Source: Candidatus Galligastranaerophilus gallistercoris
Lineage (GTDB): Bacteria > Cyanobacteriota > Vampirovibrionia > Gastranaerophilales > Gastranaerophilaceae
Direction: 5' to 3'
Length of the DNA stretch: 12,440 nucleotides
NCBI GenBank assembly: GCA_018710795.1
Contig: DVJH01000163.1
Coordinates: 1-12,440 of the forward strand
The notes beneath the pieces are model-generated. The model worked only from the letters and a program-made list of their open reading frames with translations, searched no databases and was not told where the DNA came from. The position numbers and the translations under genes are program-made. Positions 7,324 through 12,440 of this stretch are shown here, piece after piece (within the stretch, counting starts at the first letter, position 1; every line of letters starts with the position of its first letter).

Positions 7324-8355
7324 TTATTTTTCTACGTTAAAAATCACGTAGCCTATAAATACAAAATACCAGATTGCATTGAAAACAAGGGCTTTCGGGG
7401 TTAGTTTTTTATTTTTCAGTATTAAAACAAGTGTTGTTACGGCTGCGAAAATAACGGACAAAATGTTTACAATTGCAAAATTGTTAAATTTCCAATCGGT
7501 GAAAATTAAACCTATCGAGCAGCAAACCGAACATTGAAAAACAAGAGCACCGGTTATATTTGAAATCGCAAGAGTATCTTTATTGTTTTTTATCCATATT
7601 ATGCTGTTTGTAATTTCAGGTAATTCGGTTGCAACCGGAGATAATATAAGGCTTATTAAAAGCGGATTAACTTTTGTAAGGTTTGAAAAATATTGAATTT
7701 CGGATACAAAGAGTTTTGAAAAAACAACAAGGAAAATTAAAGAAAGAACGGTTTGAAAAAGTATCCAAAAAAAGTTCGTTTTTAAATTTCTGTTGAAAAA
7801 AAGAATGTATAAAGGTTCTAAATTTTCTCCTTCCGTATCGGAAGCGGAATTTTTCAGGGTTCTGTAAACATAGAAAAACCAGTAACAAATTAAAAAACAC
7901 CCTATTATGGTTTTAATCGAATTTGATTGAATAAATGTCGATATAATTGCGGTTAAATACCCGAAGATAAAAAATTTATAATCTCTTATAACGTTTTCAT
8001 ACGGAACGAAAAATTCTTCTTTTCTTTTTTTTGTAATGAAAAAATAATAAAAAAATAATCCGGAAATAAATAAAGCACATGTTGAAAGCAAAAAAGACGA
8101 ACCGAGAATTGAACCGGTTCCTATATCAATTCCGTCTTTTAAATTTCCGCTTAATTTTGAACCTATTATTGCAACCAAAGGAAGAATTGTTTCGGGCAGT
8201 GCCGTTCCTATTGCGGCAAGAATTGAACCCGTGGCAGAATCCCCCAGATGCAATTTTTCTCCCAGATGCTCAATTGCATTTGTAAATAAATTGCAGGTCA
8301 GAACAATTGCAGCCAAAAAAATAAAAATAAAAACACCGTGATAAAAAATTGTCAT
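7324..8355 (-). CDS. CaCA-family sodium/calcium exchanger-like membrane antiporter
   Basis: This 343-residue inner-membrane antiporter of the Ca2+/cation (CaCA) superfamily would exchange Ca2+ or another cation against Na+ or H+. It carries two inverted alpha-repeats. Repeat 1 is around 40-64 with GTALPE (50-55, Glu55). Repeat 2 is around 232-258 with SPVATELPE (239-247, Glu247), followed by NITGALVFQ (266-274). These glutamates match the cation-binding position of each repeat. About ten hydrophobic segments and a hydrophilic loop at 168-192 are visible, usual for the family. I chose the ATG at 8355, not the TTG at 8409. The longer form would begin inside nrnA on the other strand, upstream of the predicted transcription start, and would only add a charged lead with no binding site. 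Neither start has a good Shine-Dalgarno. The transported ions cannot be told from sequence. Confidence 0.87.
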   Translation of the reverse strand: MTIFYHGVFIFIFLAAIVLTCNLFTNAIEHLGEKLHLGDSATGSILAAIGTALPETILPLVAIIGSKLSGNLKDGIDIGTGSILGSSFLLSTCALFISGLFFYYFFITKKRKEEFFVPYENVIRDYKFFIFGYLTAIISTFIQSNSIKTIIGCFLICYWFFYVYRTLKNSASDTEGENLEPLYILFFNRNLKTNFFWILFQTVLSLIFLVVFSKLFVSEIQYFSNLTKVNPLLISLILSPVATELPEITNSIIWIKNNKDTLAISNITGALVFQCSVCCSIGLIFTDWKFNNFAIVNILSVIFAAVTTLVLILKNKKLTPKALVFNAIWYFVFIGYVIFNVEK

Positions 8356-8358
8356 ATT

Positions 8359-8386
8359 TTGAATTTTTTTCAACTTGTGGGATAAT
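8359..8386 (+). promoter_or_regulatory. Candidate extended -10 promoter of nrnA-yihY
   Basis: TTGAAT (8359-8364) and GATAAT (8381-8386) are spaced by 16 bases. TGG directly before the second box makes an extended -10 element. Transcription would start around 8393, only about five bases before the nrnA ATG. Confidence 0.55.
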
Positions 8387-8397
8387 TTTTCTAAGTT

Positions 8398-8426
8398 ATG
8401 ATAAATCAAATTTCAGATAAAATCAA
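8398..8426 (-). promoter_or_regulatory. Candidate promoter of the exchanger gene
   Basis: On the minus strand, TTGATT (8421-8426) and TATCAT (8398-8403) are separated by exactly 17 bases, a good sigma70-type match. Transcription would begin near 8391 and give a leader of about 36 bases to the ATG at 8355. The elements lie within the first codons of nrnA. Confidence 0.5.
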
Positions 8427-9357
8427 ACAGGCAAAAAAAGTTCTTCTAATCTCCCATGTTAACCCCGACGGAGACACTCTGGGGTCTGTATGCGCCATGA
8501 AATTATACATAGGGGATAAAGCCGATATTTTAATTCAAACAGAAAAAGAAAAAGGCATTCCGGATATTTATAAATTTTTACCCGAAATTACCAAAGCGAA
8601 ATTTTTAGATACGGTTGAAGATATTTATGATCTGGCAATTGCTCTGGATGTCGCTTCAATCGACAGAATTATAGAAACCCCGAGAAAAATTTTTGATAAA
8701 ATTGATACAATCTGTATTGACCACCATAAAACAAATAAGGGTTATGCAAAAATAAATTTGATTAAAGGCGGATATTCAAGCACGGGTGAAGTTTTATTTG
8801 ATTTATTTACGGAATCGGGTATTAAAATTACTAAAGATATGGCAGATTGTCTTTATGTTGCCATTCTGACGGATACGGGGTGTTTCAGATATGAAACGGT
8901 TACAAATAAAACATTTCTTGCCGCCTCAAAACTTTTTGAAATCGGAGTCGATACATCAGATATTGCAAAAAAATGTTATGACAATAAACCCAAATCCATG
9001 GTAACTTTTCAGGCGGATATAATTTCTAATGCCAAATTTGTTTTTGATAATAAAGTCGCATATGCAATTATTACCGATGATAAAATGAAAGAATATAAAG
9101 TTAAAAACGAACACACGGAAGGAATAGCGGAAACCTTAAGAAGCATAAATACGGTTGATATATCAATCGTTCTGAAAGAAAATGAAAATAAAACAACAAA
9201 AGTAAGCCTCAGAAGCAAAACCATTGATTTAACCCCCGTTGTTGAAAAATTTAAAGGCGGCGGGCACAAGATGGCGGCAGGATGCACAATAAGAAAACCC
9301 GCAAAAATTGCGGTTGAATTAATTTTAGATGAAATAGCAAAATGTATGAACTCATAA
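8398..9357 (+). CDS. nrnA: NrnA-like DHH/DHHA1 phosphoesterase (nanoRNase / pAp phosphatase)
   Basis: This 319-residue cytosolic, metal-dependent phosphoesterase of the DHH family, NrnA/RecJ-like branch, would degrade very short RNAs, and in some members 3'-phosphoadenosine 5'-phosphate or cyclic-dinucleotide products such as pApA. The DHH domain shows HVNPDGDTLGS (20-30: His20, Asp24, Asp26), Asp84 in ALDVAS, IDHH (107-110) and LTDTGCFR (157-164, Asp159), all expected metal ligands. The DHHA1 domain ends with the substrate-binding FKGGGHKMAAG (285-295). Length is normal for NrnA. The ATG is 18 bases before the conserved VLLISH strand codons and cannot move much downstream. It has no Shine-Dalgarno, which fits the very short predicted leader. 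It overlaps the next gene by 16 bases. Which substrate dominates in vivo is not readable from sequence. Confidence 0.92.
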   Translation: MINQISDKIKQAKKVLLISHVNPDGDTLGSVCAMKLYIGDKADILIQTEKEKGIPDIYKFLPEITKAKFLDTVEDIYDLAIALDVASIDRIIETPRKIFDKIDTICIDHHKTNKGYAKINLIKGGYSSTGEVLFDLFTESGIKITKDMADCLYVAILTDTGCFRYETVTNKTFLAASKLFEIGVDTSDIAKKCYDNKPKSMVTFQADIISNAKFVFDNKVAYAIITDDKMKEYKVKNEHTEGIAETLRSINTVDISIVLKENENKTTKVSLRSKTIDLTPVVEKFKGGGHKMAAGCTIRKPAKIAVELILDEIAKCMNS

Positions 9358-10190
9358 AAGAATATCTTACAAATTTAATAGACAGTATTATAAGTGAAGA
9401 TTTCGGAAATGCCGCGGCAGAAATGGCATATATGCTTGCAATAGGAATTTTTCCCTTTATGCTTTTTTTAACTGCCGTGTTCGGGTGGCTCGGGAAAAAA
9501 ATATTCGTAACAAAAATTATTGCGGCACTCTCAACGGTTGCTCCCAAAGGGGTTATTGAACTGATTCAGATGGTATTAAGAGAAGTAACACTGTTTCAAA
9601 ACGGCGGAACGGTTGCCATTATCGGTATTATTGTTACTTTATTTCTTGCATCAAACGCCATAGCCGTTATTATCAAAGGCCTAAACCGTGCAAATAAAGT
9701 TAAAGAAACGAGAACTTTTTTACAGACAAGACTTTTATCAATAGTAATGGTGATATTAAACGCATTTTTGCTTTTTATAAGCGTCAATTTAATTATTTTC
9801 GGTAAAGTAATCGTTAACTTTTTACAATTTTATATTCAACTGCCCGATAATATTGCGCAGATTATGTTGATTACAAGGTGGCCGATTGCATTTTTAATGT
9901 TGTTTTTGCTTGCCACGGTTAATTATTATGTTTTACCGTGCAAACAATTCTCAATTAAAAGAAGCGTTGTTCCCGGGTCTTTATTTTTCTGTATTTTCTG
10001 GTTATTGGGGTCATGGCTTTTTTCTTTATATGTTAATGAGCTCGGGACCTACAACAAAGTATACGGCACCATCGGTGCATTTGCGATATTGATGGTCTGG
10101 CTTTATTATACTTCCGTTATTATGCTTATCGGAGGCGAAATCAACGGACAAACTCTTGATAAATTAATAGAAAAAAGAAAAAGTGCATAA
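9342..10190 (+). CDS. YihY/BrkB-family inner-membrane protein
   Basis: This 282-residue polytopic membrane protein of the YihY/virulence factor BrkB family was once called ribonuclease BN; that activity belongs to another protein. The role is unknown; some members are suggested to be transporters or envelope factors. Family marks are AAAEMAYMLAIGIFPFMLFL (24-43), a PG in the middle loop (211-212) and YGTIGAFAILMVWLYYTSVI (241-260), followed by MLIGGEIN (261-268). About six hydrophobic segments are seen, near 28-50, 90-112, 131-160, 177-199, 211-231 and 243-265. The ATG lies inside the last codons of nrnA with no clear binding site, so translation is probably coupled to nrnA. Length is typical for the family. 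Confidence 0.9.
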   Translation: MYELIKEYLTNLIDSIISEDFGNAAAEMAYMLAIGIFPFMLFLTAVFGWLGKKIFVTKIIAALSTVAPKGVIELIQMVLREVTLFQNGGTVAIIGIIVTLFLASNAIAVIIKGLNRANKVKETRTFLQTRLLSIVMVILNAFLLFISVNLIIFGKVIVNFLQFYIQLPDNIAQIMLITRWPIAFLMLFLLATVNYYVLPCKQFSIKRSVVPGSLFFCIFWLLGSWLFSLYVNELGTYNKVYGTIGAFAILMVWLYYTSVIMLIGGEINGQTLDKLIEKRKSA

Positions 10191-10258
10191 AAATTATCCT
10201 TTCGTTGAATAAAATGAAGACAAAATTCATTTAATTTAAATTAAAAGGAGGTAATTTT
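10191..10258 (+). promoter_or_regulatory. Rubredoxin upstream region: weak promoter, 16-bp palindrome, strong RBS
   Basis: TTGAAT (10205-10210) and TTTAAT (10230-10235) could be -35 and -10 boxes, but the 19-base spacing is long. A perfect 16-bp palindrome, TTTAATTTAAATTAAA, occupies 10230-10245. AAGGAGG at 10245-10251 lies seven bases before the ATG and is the best Shine-Dalgarno here. A weak AT hairpin (10212-10218 with 10226-10232) has no proper terminator tail, so read-through from yihY is also possible. Confidence 0.4.
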
Positions 10259-10417
10259 ATGACAAAATATATTTGTAAATTATGCCATTATGTTTATGAC
10301 CCCATAGCAGGCGACAGTACGCAAAATATTAAGCCGAATACCGAATTTAAAGACTTGCCCGATGATTGGGTTTGCCCCGAGTGCGGAGCGGATAAATCAG
10401 AATTTGAAGAGGCATAA
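10259..10417 (+). CDS. Rubredoxin, small Fe(Cys)4 electron carrier
   Basis: This 52-residue cytosolic electron carrier has one iron held by four cysteines in two knuckles, CKLC (6-9) and CPEC (39-42) followed by GA. Around them are the family's usual Y-x-C start, YDPIAGD (13-19) and the FKDLPDDWVCPEC lead (30-42). Length matches classic single-domain rubredoxins. The ATG is fixed by AAGGAGG seven bases upstream. In anaerobes such proteins pass electrons to oxygen- or peroxide-reducing enzymes such as rubrerythrin or flavodiiron proteins; no such partner is in the window, so the pathway is unknown. It is followed within ten bases by a hairpin terminator and converges on fusA. Confidence 0.97.
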   Translation: MTKYICKLCHYVYDPIAGDSTQNIKPNTEFKDLPDDWVCPECGADKSEFEEA

Positions 10418-10423
10418 AATAAA

Positions 10424-10452
10424 AAATGAGCCGCAAAAATTGCGGCTCATTT
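10424..10452. terminator. Bidirectional intrinsic terminator between rubredoxin and fusA
   Basis: A perfect 13-bp stem (10424-10436 with 10440-10452) surrounds an AAA loop, with a GAGCCGC/GCGGCTC core. On the minus strand the stem is followed by a strong T tract (TTTATTTT), so it should stop fusA transcription efficiently. On the plus strand the tail after the stem is mixed A/T and weaker, but the stem's own last three T's help. It sits between the two convergent stop codons. Confidence 0.9.
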
Positions 10453-10470
10453 ATATAATAACGGTTTAAT

Positions 10471-12440
10471 CTAGGCTGTAACGCCTGATTTTGAAATAAT
10501 TTCCGTTTCAATGTTTGAAGGTACCTGTTCGTATTTTGAAAATTCCATTGAGAAGGTGCCTCTGCCTTGTGTTTTTGAACGGATGTCGGTTGCATATCCG
10601 AACATTTCTGCCAAGGGGACGATGGCACGGATTTTTTGAATACCCGTTCCTTCAATAATTTCCATACCTTCAACACGGCCTCTTCTTGATGAAATGTCGC
10701 CGATGATATCACCCGTGTTTTCTTCCGGTACTTCAATTTCAACTTTCATCATGGGTTCTAAAATGCAGGGTCTTGCTTTTTTGCAGCCTTCTTTAATTGC
10801 CATTGAGCCTGCAATTTTAAATGCCATTTCTGAAGAGTCGACTTCGTGGTAGCTTCCGTCATAAAGTTCCACTTTAACGTCAATCATCGGGAAGCCTGCC
10901 AAGATACCGCCTTCAAGTGCTTCTTCCATACCTTTTCTTGCAGGTTCGATATATTCTTTAGGAATTGCACCGCCGACAATTTTGTTTTCAAATACAAATC
11001 CCGCATTTTCTTCTGCCGGTGAAATTCTGACTTTAACGTGCCCGTATTGACCTTTACCGCCTGATTGACGGATGAATTTAGAATCCTGATCGGAATTTCC
11101 TCTGATTGTTTCACGATAAGCAACCTGAGGTTTACCTACGTTAGCGTCAACTTTGAATTCTCTCATCAAACGGTCAACGATAATATCAAGGTGCAACTCG
11201 CCCATACCGGAGATAATCGTTTGTCCCGTTTCATTATCGGTTTTAACTTTAAATGACGGGTCTTCTTCTGCCAGTTTTTGAAGAGCGATTGCCATTTTAT
11301 CCTGATCCGCTTTTGTTTTGGGTTCAATTGCAACCGAAATAACGGGTTCGGGGAAGCTCATTTTTTCCAAAATGATGGGTGCTTTTTCATCGCACAATGT
11401 GTCGCCCGTTGTTGTGTCTTTTAAACCTACGGCAGCGCAGATGTCGCCTGCGTATACTTCGTTTTCTTCAAGTCTTTGATCGGCATACATTCTGACCAAT
11501 CTTGAAATACGTTCTTTCTTGCCGTTTGTAGCATTTAAAACGTATGAACCCGATGTAATTTTACCCGAATAAACTCTCAAGAACGTTAAACGACCTACAT
11601 AAGGGTCTGTCATAACTTTAAATGCAAGAGCGGAGAAGGGTTCTTCGTCTGAAGAATGACGTTCCGTTTTTGTTCCGTCGGGAAGTTCGCCTTCAATTGC
11701 CTTAACGTCAACGGGAGAAGGCATTAATTCAACAATTGAATCCAATAATAATTGAACACCTTTGTTTTTAAATGCGGTACCGCATGTAACGGGAACGATT
11801 TTGTTATCGCAAACGGCTTTTCTTAAGCCTGCTTTTAATTCTTCAACCGTGATTGAATCGGGGTCTTCAAAGAATTTTTCCATTAATGTATCATCGGTTT
11901 CCGCAATTGCTTCAACAAGAGCGTCCCTGTATTCTTTTGCTTTATCAAGCATATCTGCGGGGATATCTTCTTCTTTAATATCCGTTCCGAGGTCGTTTGT
12001 ATAAATTTCGGCTTTCATCGTAAATAAGTCGATTAAGCCCGTGAATTTATCTTCCGCTCCGATAGGAAGTCTGATAGGATGTGCGTTTGCTCCCAATCTG
12101 TTTTTGATTTGGTCAACTACACGATAGAAGTTTGCACCTGTTCTGTCCATTTTGTTAACAAAAACCATACGGGGAACTTCGTATCTGTTAGCCTGTCTCC
12201 AAACGGTTTCGGATTGTGATTGAACGCCGCCTACAGCACAAAATACGGCAACAACGCCGTCCAATACACGAAGCGAACGTTCAACTTCAATTGTAAAGTC
12301 AACGTGGCCGGGGGTGTCGATTATGTTAATCTGATGCCCTTTCCAGCTTGCCGTAACCGCTGCGGATTGAATTGTAATACCGCGTTCTCTTTCTTGTTCC
12401 ATAAAGTCGGTAACTGCTGCACCGTCGTGCACTTCGCCCA
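10471..12440 (-). CDS. fusA: Elongation factor G (5' end cut by window edge)
   Basis: This ribosomal translocase GTPase moves tRNAs and mRNA after peptide bond formation and helps recycle ribosomes. About 655 residues are visible. The missing N-terminus, which carries the P-loop, is roughly 40 residues, giving a normal full length near 695. Seen in order are GEVHDGAA and MEQERERGITIQSA (switch I), DTPGHVDF (12295-12318), NKMDRTGANF, domain II, domain III with GMGELHLDIIVDR, domain IV with QSGGKGQYGHVKVR, and domain V with GDISSRRGRVEGME and SKTQGRGTFSMEFSKYEQVP. These match canonical EF-G rather than TetM-type protection proteins, EF-G2 or LepA. The GTG at 12430-12432 is an internal valine of GEVHDG, not the start. 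The gene ends in TAG, directly before a terminator, so no tuf follows in the same transcript. Confidence 0.98.
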   Translation of the reverse strand, partial: GEVHDGAAVTDFMEQERERGITIQSAAVTASWKGHQINIIDTPGHVDFTIEVERSLRVLDGVVAVFCAVGGVQSQSETVWRQANRYEVPRMVFVNKMDRTGANFYRVVDQIKNRLGANAHPIRLPIGAEDKFTGLIDLFTMKAEIYTNDLGTDIKEEDIPADMLDKAKEYRDALVEAIAETDDTLMEKFFEDPDSITVEELKAGLRKAVCDNKIVPVTCGTAFKNKGVQLLLDSIVELMPSPVDVKAIEGELPDGTKTERHSSDEEPFSALAFKVMTDPYVGRLTFLRVYSGKITSGSYVLNATNGKKERISRLVRMYADQRLEENEVYAGDICAAVGLKDTTTGDTLCDEKAPIILEKMSFPEPVISVAIEPKTKADQDKMAIALQKLAEEDPSFKVKTDNETGQTIISGMGELHLDIIVDRLMREFKVDANVGKPQVAYRETIRGNSDQDSKFIRQSGGKGQYGHVKVRISPAEENAGFVFENKIVGGAIPKEYIEPARKGMEEALEGGILAGFPMIDVKVELYDGSYHEVDSSEMAFKIAGSMAIKEGCKKARPCILEPMMKVEIEVPEENTGDIIGDISSRRGRVEGMEIIEGTGIQKIRAIVPLAEMFGYATDIRSKTQGRGTFSMEFSKYEQVPSNIETEIISKSGVTA

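Noticed and set aside
8353..8409. Longer exchanger start at TTG 8409
   Set aside because: It would overlap the nrnA start, lie upstream of the predicted transcription start, lack a binding site, and add a lead not needed by the fold.
10212..10232. AT hairpin after yihY as an intrinsic terminator
   Set aside because: The stem is seven A/T-rich pairs with a seven-base loop and lacks a following T tract, so it is too weak to call.
10347..10742. 131-codon open frame on the minus strand
   Set aside because: It spans the end of rubredoxin, the terminator hairpin and the end of fusA in another frame; all three have stronger evidence.
12430..12432. GTG as fusA start
   Set aside because: It is the valine of the conserved GEVHDG stretch; reading continues in frame to the window edge and the P-loop must lie beyond.
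1..12440. CRISPR array, tRNA, transposon, phage or defence island
   Set aside because: No regularly spaced repeats, clover-leaf sequence, transposase or integrase motif, or defence domain was seen on either strand by eye.

Overview
The window is AT-rich and uses the standard bacterial code: TAA, TAG and TGA all end genes here. It carries a secretin gene, so the host has an outer membrane. By overall feel it resembles low-GC diderm gut lineages such as non-photosynthetic Cyanobacteria (Vampirovibrionia/Gastranaerophilales). That placement is an impression from protein character, not a measured result.

Layout. Positions 1 to about 7240 hold a tightly packed minus-strand run. In transcription order it is cpaB/rcpC, cpaC/rcpA (secretin), cpaE/tadZ, cpaF/tadA (ATPase), tadB, tadC and the 5' part of ribD, which runs off the left edge. 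Together these are the core machine of a Tad (tight adherence, Flp-type IVb) pilus: outer-membrane ring, periplasmic partner, polar-localising ParA-like ATPase, motor ATPase and the two inner-membrane platform proteins. Gaps run from 20-bp overlaps to 11 bp, and several ribosome binding sites lie inside the end of the upstream gene. This indicates one translationally coupled transcript. Prepilin, prepilin peptidase, pseudopilins and TadD are absent from the run. Upstream, on the same strand, is a CaCA-family cation/Ca2+ exchanger (7324-8355).

From 8398 the plus strand carries an overlapping pair, an NrnA-like DHH/DHHA1 phosphoesterase and a YihY/BrkB membrane protein. These are followed by a 52-residue rubredoxin (10259-10417) with the best Shine-Dalgarno sequence in the window. 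The right end is the minus-strand gene for elongation factor G, lacking only its N-terminal P-loop region beyond the edge. A perfect 13-bp hairpin between rubredoxin and fusA serves as a shared terminator.

No CRISPR array, tRNA, rRNA, insertion sequence, phage or defence gene was seen, and no gap reaches 300 bp. I do not see a clearly new system. The points worth a second look are regulatory and organisational: facing promoters with an apparently near-leaderless nrnA mRNA, a TTG-started cpaF, a receiver-like domain on TadZ with most phospho-acceptor residues kept, a long CpaF tail, a ribD gene locked to the pilus operon, and a 16-bp palindrome at the rubredoxin promoter.
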